A DNA stretch of 64,000 bases from Aeromicrobium duanguangcaii (GTDB taxonomy: Bacteria > Actinomycetota > Actinomycetes > Propionibacteriales > Nocardioidaceae). The position numbers and the translations under genes are program-made. The stretch spans positions 2,480,001 to 2,544,000 of the forward strand of contig NZ_CP101990.1 of assembly GCF_024508295.1 (NCBI RefSeq). Direction: 5' to 3'. The notes under the pieces are model-generated. The model was not told where the DNA came from. It saw nothing but the letters and a program-made list of their open reading frames with translations, and did no database searches. Shown in pieces: positions 9,515 through 18,799 of the stretch (position 1 is its first letter; every line of letters starts with the position of its first letter).

Positions 9515-10660
9515 TCAGAAGCCCAGGTCGCGGCCGATGAGTTCCTTCATGATCTCGTTCGAGCCGGCCCAGATCTTGGTCACGCGGGCGTCGCGCCAGG
9601 CGCGGGCCACGCGGTACTCGTTCATGAATCCGTAGCCGCCGTGCAGCTGGACGCAGTGGTCGAGCACCTCGTTCTGCACCTGCGAGCTCCACCACTTGGC
9701 CTTCGCGGCGTCGGTGGAGGTCAGGGTGCGCTGCGCGTGCGCCGCGACGGCGGCGTCGACGTACGCCTCGGCGACCTCGATCTGCGTCACGAGCTCGGCG
9801 AGCAGGAACTTGTTGTGCTGCAGCGAGCCGATCGACTGGCCGAACGCCTTGCGGTCGTGGCAGTACTGGATCGTCTCGAGCAGGATCTGCTTGGCGTGCG
9901 CCACGTTCGAGACCGCGCACGACAGCCGCTCCTGCGGCAGGCGCTCCATCATGTAGATGAAGCCCCGGTCGACCTCGCCGATCACGCGGTCGTCGCCGAC
10001 GCGGACGTTCTCGAAGAACAGCTCGGCGGTGTCGGACTCCTCCTGGCCGACCTTGTCGAGCTTGCGGCCGCGGCTGAAGCCCTCGTCGGTCGCCTCGATC
10101 GCGAACAGCGTGATGCCCTTCGCGCCCTTCTCGGGCGACGTGCGCACGGCCGTCAGGACCAGGTCGGCAGAGAACCCGTTGGTGATGAAGGTCTTGGAGC
10201 CGTTGATGACCCACTGGTCACCGTCACGCACGGCGGTGGTGCGCAGCGCGGCGAGGTCGGACCCGCCGCTGGGCTCGGTCATGCCGATCGCGGTGAGGAT
10301 CGTTCCATCGGCGCAGCCCGGCAGCCAGCGCTCCTTCTGCTCCTGGGTGCCGAGGTCGACGATGTACGGCGTCGCGATGTCGGTGTGGATGCCGACGCAC
10401 GACGCGAGCGCTGCGGTGATCTTGCTGAGCTCCTCGGCCAGGACGGCGTTGAAGCGGAAGTCCCCCGCCCCCGCGCCGCCGAACTCCTCGGGGATCTCGA
10501 GGCCGAGGAAGCCCTCGGCGCCGGCGGCCGTCCAGAACTCGCGCGGGAACGCCTTCGCCGAGACGAACTCCTCGGAGAAGGGGCGCGCGTGCTTGTCGAG
10601 GAAGGCGGCGCAGGACGCGCGGAAGTCCTCGTGGTCGGCGGAGTAGATCGTGCGGTCCAT
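9515..10660 (-). CDS. Acyl-CoA dehydrogenase (FadE), LCAD/IVD-like active site
   Basis: FAD-dependent acyl-CoA dehydrogenase, 381 residues, first step of beta-oxidation. Family motifs include IGMTEPSGGSDLA, WVINGSKTFITNG and the C-terminal LHGGYGFMNEYRVARAWRD. The C-terminal block reads WAGSNEIMKEL, so the Glu that is the catalytic base in medium-chain enzymes (YEGT) is replaced by Ala. Long-chain and isovaleryl-CoA dehydrogenases also lack it there and place the base on another helix, so I infer that type. ATG 10660 has GAGAGG 5 nt upstream. It is the first gene of the operon controlled from the palindrome at 10710-10727. Confidence 0.94.
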   Translation of the reverse strand: MDRTIYSADHEDFRASCAAFLDKHARPFSEEFVSAKAFPREFWTAAGAEGFLGLEIPEEFGGAGAGDFRFNAVLAEELSKITAALASCVGIHTDIATPYIVDLGTQEQKERWLPGCADGTILTAIGMTEPSGGSDLAALRTTAVRDGDQWVINGSKTFITNGFSADLVLTAVRTSPEKGAKGITLFAIEATDEGFSRGRKLDKVGQEESDTAELFFENVRVGDDRVIGEVDRGFIYMMERLPQERLSCAVSNVAHAKQILLETIQYCHDRKAFGQSIGSLQHNKFLLAELVTQIEVAEAYVDAAVAAHAQRTLTSTDAAKAKWWSSQVQNEVLDHCVQLHGGYGFMNEYRVARAWRDARVTKIWAGSNEIMKELIGRDLGF

Positions 10661-10709
10661 GCGGTCCTCTCGCGGGGGATCGGTGGCGCATCGGCGTCCA
10701 CCCGGAATG

Positions 10710-10727
10710 ACTAAGCGCTTGCTTAGT
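10710..10727. promoter_or_regulatory. TetR-type operator between fadE and tetR
   Basis: A perfect inverted repeat ACTAAGC-gctt-GCTTAGT lies 50 bases before the fadE ATG and 28 bases before the divergent tetR ATG. Size and position fit a TetR-family operator controlling both genes. Binding by the adjacent regulator is inference. Confidence 0.75.
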
Positions 10728-10755
10728 GTGACATTCCTGCGTCATGCTGTCCACC

Positions 10756-11361
10756 ATGAGCACCGACTCGGCGAACAACCGCGATCGTTCCGCCTCGACG
10801 CGCGAACGGCTCCTCGCCGCAGCGGTCGAGGCGTTCGCCACCTCCGGGTTCGCCGGCACGACCACGCGCGACATCGCCTCGCGCGCCGGCATGAGTCCGG
10901 CCGCCGTCTACGTGCACCACGCCACGAAGGAGGACCTGCTGTTCGAGATCTCCCGGCGCGGCCACCAGTCCGCGGTCGAGATCATCGAGGGAGCCTCCCG
11001 CCGCTCGCAGGACCCCGTCGTCCGGGTGCGCACGATGGTCGAGGAGTTCAGCCGGTGGCACGCCGTCAACAGCCGGGTCGGGCGCATCGTCCAGTACGAG
11101 TTCGACGCGCTCACCCCCGAGCACCGGGCCGAGATCGCCGAGTACCGCCGCGCCATCGAGGCGCTCATGCGCGAGGCGCTGGAGGCCGGTGTCGAGGCGG
11201 GCGTCATGACCGTGTCGGACACCAAGGGCACCTCGCTGGCCCTGCTCTCGCTCAGCATCGACCTGGTGCGCTGGTACCACCCGGGCGGCTCGACCACGCC
11301 CGATGACATCGCGGCCCTGCACGGCGAGCTCGCCGTGCGGATGGTCGGCGCCACCGCCTGA
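10756..11361 (+). CDS. TetR-family transcriptional regulator
   Basis: 201-residue repressor-type protein. The N-terminal helix-turn-helix reads RERLLAAAVEAFATSGFAG-TTTRDIASRAGMSPAAVYVHH, a classic TetR signature at about residues 18-60, followed by a ligand domain without recognisable specificity. I preferred ATG 10756; an in-frame ATG at 10744 would add four residues, and neither has a strong ribosome site. It is divergent from the fadE-thiolase-SDR operon and probably senses an acyl-CoA intermediate (inference). Confidence 0.9.
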   Translation: MSTDSANNRDRSASTRERLLAAAVEAFATSGFAGTTTRDIASRAGMSPAAVYVHHATKEDLLFEISRRGHQSAVEIIEGASRRSQDPVVRVRTMVEEFSRWHAVNSRVGRIVQYEFDALTPEHRAEIAEYRRAIEALMREALEAGVEAGVMTVSDTKGTSLALLSLSIDLVRWYHPGGSTTPDDIAALHGELAVRMVGATA

Positions 11362-11378
11362 CCCCCGGAGACGACGAA

Positions 11379-11417
11379 AGGGCCCGCGCCACCCGGGGGA
11401 AGGGTGTCGCGGGCCCT
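11379..11417. terminator. Bidirectional terminator between tetR and yceI
   Basis: Convergent genes tetR and yceI are separated by a hairpin: AGGGCCCGCG (11379-11388) pairs perfectly with 11408-11417, and an inner CACCC/GGGTG extends the stem around a short loop. Confidence 0.75.
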
Positions 11418-11433
11418 GTCGGGCGCTTGCAGG

Positions 11434-11970
11434 TCAGGCCTGCAGGACGGCCTCGGCGGTGATCTGCAGCGTGATCTTGTCGCCGATCATGACCTTGTCG
11501 CCCTCGAGCGGGATGTTGAAGTCGATGCCCCAGGCCTTGCGGCTGATCTGGCCCTTGGCCTCGACGCCGACGCGGGTGCCGCCCCACGGGTCCTTGCCCT
11601 CGCCGAGGAACTCGACCGCGAGCTCGATCGGCTTGGTGACGTCCTTGATGGTCAGGTCGCCGGCGACGACGAACTCGGTGTCGTCCTTGCGCACGACGCC
11701 GGTCGAGACGAACGTCATCGTCGGGCTGGTCTCGACGTTGAAGAAGTCGCCCGAGCGCAGGTGGTTGTCACGGTCGGCGGTGCCGGTGTTGATCGACGAG
11801 AGGTCGATCGTGGCGGTCGCGGTGGAGGCGGTGACGTCCTCGGCGGTGACGATCGTTCCCTCGAACTTCTCGAACTTGCCACGCACCTTGCTCATCAGGT
11901 GACGCACCGTGAAGCCGATCTCGGTGTGCGTCGGGTCAAGCTGCCAGGTGCCGGTGGTGATGTCGTTCAT
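11434..11970 (-). CDS. YceI-family lipocalin-like protein
   Basis: 178 residues matching the YceI family, a beta-barrel fold that binds isoprenoid or other lipids. The N-terminus TGTWQLDPTHTEIGFTVRHL-MSKVRGKFEKFEG and the later FVVAGDLTIKDVTKPIEL block are diagnostic. Unlike the periplasmic E. coli protein it has no signal peptide, as is usual in actinobacteria, so it is probably cytosolic. ATG 11970 was chosen for its AGGAGA at correct spacing; a longer frame to 12036 would run through the operator region. It is divergent from a MarR regulator across three palindromic sites, so it is probably controlled by it. Confidence 0.92.
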   Translation of the reverse strand: MNDITTGTWQLDPTHTEIGFTVRHLMSKVRGKFEKFEGTIVTAEDVTASTATATIDLSSINTGTADRDNHLRSGDFFNVETSPTMTFVSTGVVRKDDTEFVVAGDLTIKDVTKPIELAVEFLGEGKDPWGGTRVGVEAKGQISRKAWGIDFNIPLEGDKVMIGDKITLQITAEAVLQA

Positions 11971-11996
11971 GTGTCTCCTGAAGTCTGTGGTTGATC

Positions 11997-12056
11997 GTTC
12001 AACATGTTGAACACTACACCTTGATTGAACTTTCAACCAAGTCGTTGAACATGTAA
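11997..12056. promoter_or_regulatory. MarR operator cluster between yceI and marR
   Basis: A perfect 16-bp palindrome GTTCAACATGTTGAAC (11997-12012) is followed by a TTGAA/TTCAA site (12025-12036) and an imperfect GTTGAACATGTAAAC (12042-12056). The shared half-site TTGAAC and its position fit a MarR-family operator overlapping both promoters. Confidence 0.7.
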
Positions 12057-12066
12057 ACTAGTTCCC

Positions 12067-12555
12067 ATGACCGATCTGCCCATCGCCTCCGTCAACGACA
12101 CCCGGTGGCTCGACGAGGGGCAACAGCGTTCGTGGCGCGCCTTCCTGGGCGGCTCGACGGTCCTGATGGACCGGCTCGACCGCGACCTGCGCAGCGAGCA
12201 CGGGCTGTCGATGTCGGAGTACGAGATCCTCGTGCGGCTCTCGGAGGCGCCCGACCGGTCGATCCGCATGGCCGACCTGGCCGCGGCCCTGTCGCACTCA
12301 CGCAGCCGCATCACCCACACGATCAGCCGGCTCGAGCGCGACGGCATCGTCGTGCGCACCCAGTGCGGCACCGACGGCCGCGGCGTCAGCGCCGTGCTGA
12401 CCGACAAGGGGTTCGAGCTGCTGGCCACCGCGGCCCACACCCACGTGCGCGGGGTGCGCGAGTACCTCGTCGACCTGGCGTCCCCCGAGGACCTCGCCGC
12501 GGTCCGGCGCGTCATGGAGGCCGTTCAGGAGTCGATCGGCGGCCGCCGCTTCTAA
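12067..12555 (+). CDS. MarR-family transcriptional regulator
   Basis: 162-residue winged-helix regulator. The core SMSEYEILVRLSEAPDRSIRMADLAAALSHSRSRITHTISRLERDG is the MarR recognition helix region, followed by the wing (RTQCGTDGRGVSAVLTDKG) and a C-terminal dimerisation helix. The start at ATG 12067 lies immediately behind the operator cluster and has no clear Shine-Dalgarno, so a leaderless or nearly leaderless transcript is possible. Autoregulation and control of yceI are inferred from the palindromes. Confidence 0.93.
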   Translation: MTDLPIASVNDTRWLDEGQQRSWRAFLGGSTVLMDRLDRDLRSEHGLSMSEYEILVRLSEAPDRSIRMADLAAALSHSRSRITHTISRLERDGIVVRTQCGTDGRGVSAVLTDKGFELLATAAHTHVRGVREYLVDLASPEDLAAVRRVMEAVQESIGGRRF

Positions 12556-12566
12556 GAACGAGAAAT

Positions 12567-12613
12567 GCTCCCCTTCCGACCTTTGAAAGGGACTCAAAGG
12601 TCGGAAGGGGAGC
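12567..12613. terminator. Strong bidirectional terminator marR/ettA
   Basis: A perfect 20-bp stem (12567-12586 with 12594-12613) closes on a 7-nt loop. GAGA/TCTC outside the AAAT flanks can pair further. It lies between convergent marR and ettA. Confidence 0.9.
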
Positions 12614-12637
12614 AAATCTCGGGACGAGGGCGGGACC

Positions 12638-14320
<1,683 letters not shown>

Positions 14321-14381
14321 GATGCCCACCAGCCTAGCCAGAGCGCGGCAACAGTGTCTGACCGGCAGGCGCGGGCACGGC

Positions 14382-15980
14382 TCAGCGCGTGGCGGCGGCC
14401 AAGCCGTTGCACCAGCGCTCGTAGCGGTCGAGCTCGTGGCGCAGGCGCGCCACGACGATCCGCTCGGTGGTGCGGTTGATCGCTTCGGTGAGCGCCTTCT
14501 CGGCCCGCGCGCCCGCTCTACGAGCAGCCACGCCGCCGAGCCATCGCGACACCAGGGTCAGGACGATGGCGAAGACCAGTCCGAGGGCGACGGCCAGGAG
14601 GGGCAGGCTCATGCCCAGCGGCCGCGGCGCGCCGGACCACGGATCGGGGTCCACCAGACCGAAGATCGACGCGATGCACCAGGCGCCCCCGACGACCACG
14701 GCGATCAGGGTCAGCCACTGCAGGGCTCCGACGGCGGTCCACCAGAGCGGACGGCGCTTCAGGCCCAGGTCGACGCCGGCGACCGCCTCGTCGAGCTCGT
14801 CGATGACCGCTCGGGATCCGTCGCCCACGACGTTGTCGAGCACGGAGGCGCGCCAGGGTCGGGACATGCCCTCGGTTGCCGTCTCGGTGGCCTCGCGCAG
14901 GGCGAGATCGGCCCGGGCGCGCTGCACCGACGGCGAGATCGGCATCGACCCGGCGACCGCGTCGCGCGCGGACCGGCCGAAGCCCAGCTCGCGCAGCGGG
15001 TCGTTCCGCAGCCGGCCGACCCAGCCGATGAGGGGCCAGTCGGTGGCCACGACGGCGCGCCGGGCCATCGAGTCCTCGACGGCGTCGGCGATCTGGGGCA
15101 CACCGGCGCAAGCGACGAACGTCTCGACCAGGGCATCGCGGGTGGGGCGATCGAGTCCGGGGACCGGCTCGACTCCCCCGGCCTCGGCAAGCCGCCGCGC
15201 GACCTGGCGCACGTCGGCGACGAGGCGGGACTGCGACGCCCGCTTGGAGGTGATGCGGCGGCCGATCTCGGCACGCAGCTCGGGCAGCCCGGCGCCGGTC
15301 AGGGCGCTGGTCGCGATGACGGGCACGCCACCGAAGCCCTCGCGCTCGAGGATCTGCTCGAGGTCGTCGACCGCGATCTTCAGGTCGGTGTCGCTCAACC
15401 GGTCGGCCTGGTTCAGGACGACGAGCGAGGCGTCCTTGTGCGTCGACAGCGGCGCGAGGTAGTTCTCGTGGATCGCGGCGTCGGCGTACTTCTGGGGGTC
15501 CAGCACCCAGACGAAGAGGTCGGCGTAGCGCGCGACGTGGTCGACGACGTCGTGGTTCTCGTGCACGACCGAGTCGTGGTCGGGAAGGTCCAACAGGACC
15601 AGGCCCTCGAAGGCGTCGTCGCGGGGCGCGTCGAGGATGCTGCGCCGGGCGATCTGGTCGCGGCGGGCGATGCCGATCCAGTCGAGCAGCTCGGTCGCGC
15701 CGGCCGGGCCCCAGGCACAGGCCAGCGGCGTCGACGTGGTGGGGCGCAGGTAGCCGACCTCGGCCAGCTCCAGCCCGCTGAGCCGGTTGAACAGCGACGA
15801 CTTCCCCGAGCCGGTGGATCCGACCAGCGCCACCACGGTGTGCTGGGACGAGAGCTCGAGTCGCTCCTGGGCATGGGTGAACGTGGCCTCGGCGGGACCG
15901 GCGACGGCGGGATCGATCACGTCGCCTGCGGCCTCGATGGCCGAGCGCAAGGCAGTGACGCGCTCATCGAGTGCGCTCAT
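14382..15980 (-). CDS. Membrane-associated GTPase, second of a dynamin-like pair
   Basis: 532 residues. A P-loop GSTGSGKSS (54-62), switch region LLDLPDHDS and base-recognition NQAD mark a P-loop GTPase of the ribosome-binding-GTPase/dynamin superfamily. Two hydrophobic segments near the C-terminus (LTLIAVVVGGAWCIASIF and LLAVALGLVFAIVLTLV) would anchor it in the membrane, with a helical tail after them. The ATG at 15980 overlaps the stop of the upstream GTPase gene (ATGA), so the two are translationally coupled and probably act together. The pairing recalls the adjacent dynamin-like genes dynA and dynB that stabilise sporulation septa in Streptomyces, but equivalence is unproven. Confidence 0.85.
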   Translation of the reverse strand: MSALDERVTALRSAIEAAGDVIDPAVAGPAEATFTHAQERLELSSQHTVVALVGSTGSGKSSLFNRLSGLELAEVGYLRPTTSTPLACAWGPAGATELLDWIGIARRDQIARRSILDAPRDDAFEGLVLLDLPDHDSVVHENHDVVDHVARYADLFVWVLDPQKYADAAIHENYLAPLSTHKDASLVVLNQADRLSDTDLKIAVDDLEQILEREGFGGVPVIATSALTGAGLPELRAEIGRRITSKRASQSRLVADVRQVARRLAEAGGVEPVPGLDRPTRDALVETFVACAGVPQIADAVEDSMARRAVVATDWPLIGWVGRLRNDPLRELGFGRSARDAVAGSMPISPSVQRARADLALREATETATEGMSRPWRASVLDNVVGDGSRAVIDELDEAVAGVDLGLKRRPLWWTAVGALQWLTLIAVVVGGAWCIASIFGLVDPDPWSGAPRPLGMSLPLLAVALGLVFAIVLTLVSRWLGGVAARRAGARAEKALTEAINRTTERIVVARLRHELDRYERWCNGLAAATR

Positions 15981-17704
15981 CGGCTCCGCCTCCCTCGGGG
16001 TTTGTCGACGGCGGCGATCGCCGCCTGGAGCTGCCACTGGGCAGTCTCCAACTTGTTCGGATCGGGCAGCAGGGCCAGGTACCGGTCGGCCTCGGACTGG
16101 AAGAGGTCCTCCAGCCGGCGCGACAGGTCGCGCGCGGCCTCCTCGACCAGGGCCCGGACCGCCTGGTCGCCGAAGACGGCGTTGAGCACGGCCTGGCCCG
16201 CGGCGGCGGTGCCGCCGGCGATGCCCAGCTCGGCGCCCGTGAGTCCTGCCGTGCCGGCGAAGACGACCACCATCAGGCTCACACCGGCGGCGTTGACGCC
16301 CAGCGACAGGGCGCGCGCCTTGCTCTTCTTGTCGGCGCCCTGCTCGGCCACCAGCTCGAACACGGCCTCACGCCACTCGCGGGCGATGCGCTCGGCCCGC
16401 ACGCGGACGTCGCGTGACGCACGGTCCAGTCCGCGCTGGCGGTCCAGCAGCACCCGGCCGGGCTCGGAGCCGTCCCAGGCACGCGACACCTCCTCGGCGG
16501 CGCGCTCGGCGCGATCGAGGATCATCAGGTGCAGCCCGGAGAGCGCAGCCTCCTCGACCTCGTCGGGGCCGGCGGGCTTGCGCTTGAACAGCCGGTCGCG
16601 CCAGGAGCCGACGGACCGCTCGAGCTTGCGGAAGATCTCGCCCGAGCCCACGAAGTCCTGCCAGCGGGCCAGCACCTCGCCGCGCAGCATCGTGCCATCG
16701 GTCGCAGCCGTCATCAGGTCGCGATGCGCCCCGAGATAGACCGACTCGACGTCCTTGCGCAGCTTCTCGGCGGCGTCGACCTGACGGGCCAGCGCGCCCT
16801 CCAGCCGCCGGGACGACTCGATGTCGTGCAGGATCGCCCCCTGGAGCGTCCGCAGGACGATCGCGCGCCGCTGCGCCTCGTCGTCGGCCAGCATGCGCAG
16901 CCAGGTGATGACCTGGGAGACGTCGCCGGCGGGCAGCACGCCCTCGGAGTCGGGCGACGACTCGGGGACGGAGAACAGGGCGACGTCGGACAGGCCGTGC
17001 TCGCTGAGCATCCGGGCGAGGTGACGGCGCACCTCGACCAGGGCGTCGTCCGAGGTGCGGTCGAGGACGACGGCGACCGAGGCGTCGCGGTCGGAGGCCC
17101 GGCGCAGGTAGTCCCACGGGACCTGGTCGGCGTACCGAGCCGCTGAGGTCACGAACAGCCACAGGTCGGCGGCGCCGAGCAGCTGCTCGGCCATCTCGCG
17201 GTTGGTCTCGTCGATCGAGTCGAAGTCGGGGGCGTCGAGCACCGCGACCCCGGGCCACAGGGTCGAGCAGGCGACCTGGCGGATGGTGTTGGCGCGACGG
17301 CTGTTCGAGCCGGTCCGCGCGACCTCGGGCAGGATCCGGCCGGAGCGGAACCACTCGGTGTCGGCGGGGTGGTGGACGAGCACCGGCGTGCGGGTCGTGG
17401 GGCGCAGGACACCCGTCGCCGTGACGCGGCGGCCCACGATCGAGTTGACCAACGTGGACTTGCCGGCACCGGTGGAACCGCCCACGACGACCAGCAGCGG
17501 AGCGCCGATGTTCTCGAGGCGGGGAACGACGTAATCGCCGAGTTGTTCGGCCACTTCGCGCTGCAAAGCGCGGTCCCGTTCGACTCCGGGGACCTCAAGC
17601 ACCAAGGGCGTGGCGACGACAGCGGCAGCCAGGCCCGAGAGGCCCTGGAGCAAACCGTCCTCGACCACGGCCTCGCGCGGGGGAATGGCGGTCGGCTCTG
17701 TCAT
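15977..17704 (-). CDS. Dynamin-like GTPase, first of a pair
   Basis: 575 residues with P-loop GGSTGAGKST (75-84), a conserved RPTTRTPVLVHHP switch I region, DAPDFDS as G3 and LDRTSD in place of NKxD. A long helical middle follows, then a hydrophobic Gly/Ala-rich stretch (about 460-510) that could insert in the membrane and a C-terminal helix. This layout is that of bacterial dynamin-like proteins, which remodel or tether membranes. ATG 17704 begins the coupled two-gene unit with the next GTPase (4-bp overlap at 15977-15980). Confidence 0.86.
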   Translation of the reverse strand: MTEPTAIPPREAVVEDGLLQGLSGLAAAVVATPLVLEVPGVERDRALQREVAEQLGDYVVPRLENIGAPLLVVVGGSTGAGKSTLVNSIVGRRVTATGVLRPTTRTPVLVHHPADTEWFRSGRILPEVARTGSNSRRANTIRQVACSTLWPGVAVLDAPDFDSIDETNREMAEQLLGAADLWLFVTSAARYADQVPWDYLRRASDRDASVAVVLDRTSDDALVEVRRHLARMLSEHGLSDVALFSVPESSPDSEGVLPAGDVSQVITWLRMLADDEAQRRAIVLRTLQGAILHDIESSRRLEGALARQVDAAEKLRKDVESVYLGAHRDLMTAATDGTMLRGEVLARWQDFVGSGEIFRKLERSVGSWRDRLFKRKPAGPDEVEEAALSGLHLMILDRAERAAEEVSRAWDGSEPGRVLLDRQRGLDRASRDVRVRAERIAREWREAVFELVAEQGADKKSKARALSLGVNAAGVSLMVVVFAGTAGLTGAELGIAGGTAAAGQAVLNAVFGDQAVRALVEEAARDLSRRLEDLFQSEADRYLALLPDPNKLETAQWQLQAAIAAVDKPRGRRSR

Positions 17705-17771
17705 CTCAGATCTCTCACCATCGTAGAGCAGACAGAACCCCGGGACGCACCAAACACCGGGGGCCGATGTT

Positions 17772-17948
17772 TCAGATGTTGCTGAGCGGACGCGCCTCGT
17801 CGACCAGCATCACCGGGATGTCGCGGCGGACCGGGTACGCCAGGGCGCAGCCGTTGCACACGAGCTCGTCGGCGTCGACGTCCACGAACAGGCCGGAGCG
17901 GCACTGCGGGCACACCAGGATCTCGACGAGGGCTGGATCGAGGTTCAC
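17772..17948 (-). CDS. Trm112-family zinc-ribbon-like small protein
   Basis: 58 residues of the Trm112/UPF0434 family, best known as activator subunits of methyltransferases. The N-terminal VEILVCPQCRSGLFVD and later LVCNGCALAYPVRRDIPVML supply two Cys pairs (CPQC, CNGC) for a zinc knuckle. The GTG at 17948 overlaps the stop of the DUF3499 gene, so the start is well supported. The gene is too short to show partner specificity. In related actinobacteria it commonly sits beside manB and DUF3499; no phosphomannomutase is present here. Confidence 0.9.
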   Translation of the reverse strand: MNLDPALVEILVCPQCRSGLFVDVDADELVCNGCALAYPVRRDIPVMLVDEARPLSNI

Positions 17949-18295
17949 GGGACCACCGTAGCCGAGTCGTCGCGCACCAGACGCAACACGGGGCCACCGT
18001 CGTCCGTCGCGACCTCGGTGGTGGGACGGCCGGCCTCGCGCACGGCCTCGGCCAGGGCGACGAGGTCGTCGTGGGTCGGCTCCGGCTCGGTGAACTGGGG
18101 GGCGAGTCGCACCACGCTCCAGCCCTGCGGCGCGGAGAGTCGCTCGGCGTGCCGGGAGCACAGATCGTAGGCGTGCGGCTCGGCATAGGTGGCCAACGGC
18201 CCCAGCACGGCGGTCGAATCGGCGTACACGTACGTCAAGGTGGCCACCGCGGAATTCGGGCAGCCTGCGCGCGAGCATCGACGTTGCAGTCCCAC
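17945..18295 (-). CDS. DUF3499-family protein
   Basis: 116 residues, conserved across actinobacteria and of unknown function. The N-terminus carries CSRAGCPNSAVATLTY, then EPHAYDLCSRHAERLSAPQGW; the three Cys and two His suggest a metal-bound knuckle. GTG 18295 is the only sensible start. It overlaps the Trm112 gene by 4 bp and is divergent from the metallopeptidase-like gene at 18344. In M. tuberculosis the family member (Rv3258c) is also near whiB2, so the locus is syntenic. Confidence 0.9.
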   Translation of the reverse strand: MGLQRRCSRAGCPNSAVATLTYVYADSTAVLGPLATYAEPHAYDLCSRHAERLSAPQGWSVVRLAPQFTEPEPTHDDLVALAEAVREAGRPTTEVATDDGGPVLRLVRDDSATVVP

Positions 18296-18343
18296 GAGGC
18301 GAGGTTAACCCCCGGCCCCAGCCGGCCGCAGTAGGCTCACCGC

Positions 18344-18796
18344 GTGGCCAGCGAACCCGGACCCGGTATACCCGTGCACGGCCCCCGGCCCGGCGCCGCC
18401 CGCGACCGGCGCGGACGCGGCCCCCGCGGCGTGTTCTCGCTGCCCGGCCCGCTGACGCCGCACGGCGCCCCCATCCACCGGACTCCCCGCCAGGCCTTCG
18501 ACGAGCTCGTGGCGGACGTCCTCACGCGGCTGGACCGCCACTTCGCCCGCGAGCCCGACCACGTCGAGGTCGCGATCGAGGAGGCTCCGCTGCTGCCGTA
18601 CGGCTGGGACGAGCCGGTCCCCCGCAGCATCGTGAACCCGGCTCCCGGCGGCTACCGGATCGTGATCTACCGGCTGCCCATCATCGGCCGGGCGCGCTCG
18701 GCCGCTGACATCGAGGACGCGGTCTGGACCGTGCTGCTGACCCGGCTCGGCGAGGTGTGGCACCACGACCCCGAGGACCTCGACCCGCGCGACTGA
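18344..18796 (+). CDS. Metallopeptidase-family protein without HExxH
   Basis: 150 residues of the small zincin-like family (PF06262 type) found next to whiB2 and DUF3499. The core PRQAFDELVADVLTRLDRHF and VEVAIEEAPL and the C-terminus GEVWHHDPEDLDP are recognisable. The family's zinc site would be in the helix here read as VWTVLLTRLGEVWHH, which contains no HExxH, so peptidase activity is doubtful. The N-terminal 45 residues are Arg/Pro/Gly-rich. GTG 18344 is used as start; a later start cannot be excluded. Confidence 0.8.
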   Translation: MASEPGPGIPVHGPRPGAARDRRGRGPRGVFSLPGPLTPHGAPIHRTPRQAFDELVADVLTRLDRHFAREPDHVEVAIEEAPLLPYGWDEPVPRSIVNPAPGGYRIVIYRLPIIGRARSAADIEDAVWTVLLTRLGEVWHHDPEDLDPRD

Positions 18797-18799
18797 GGC

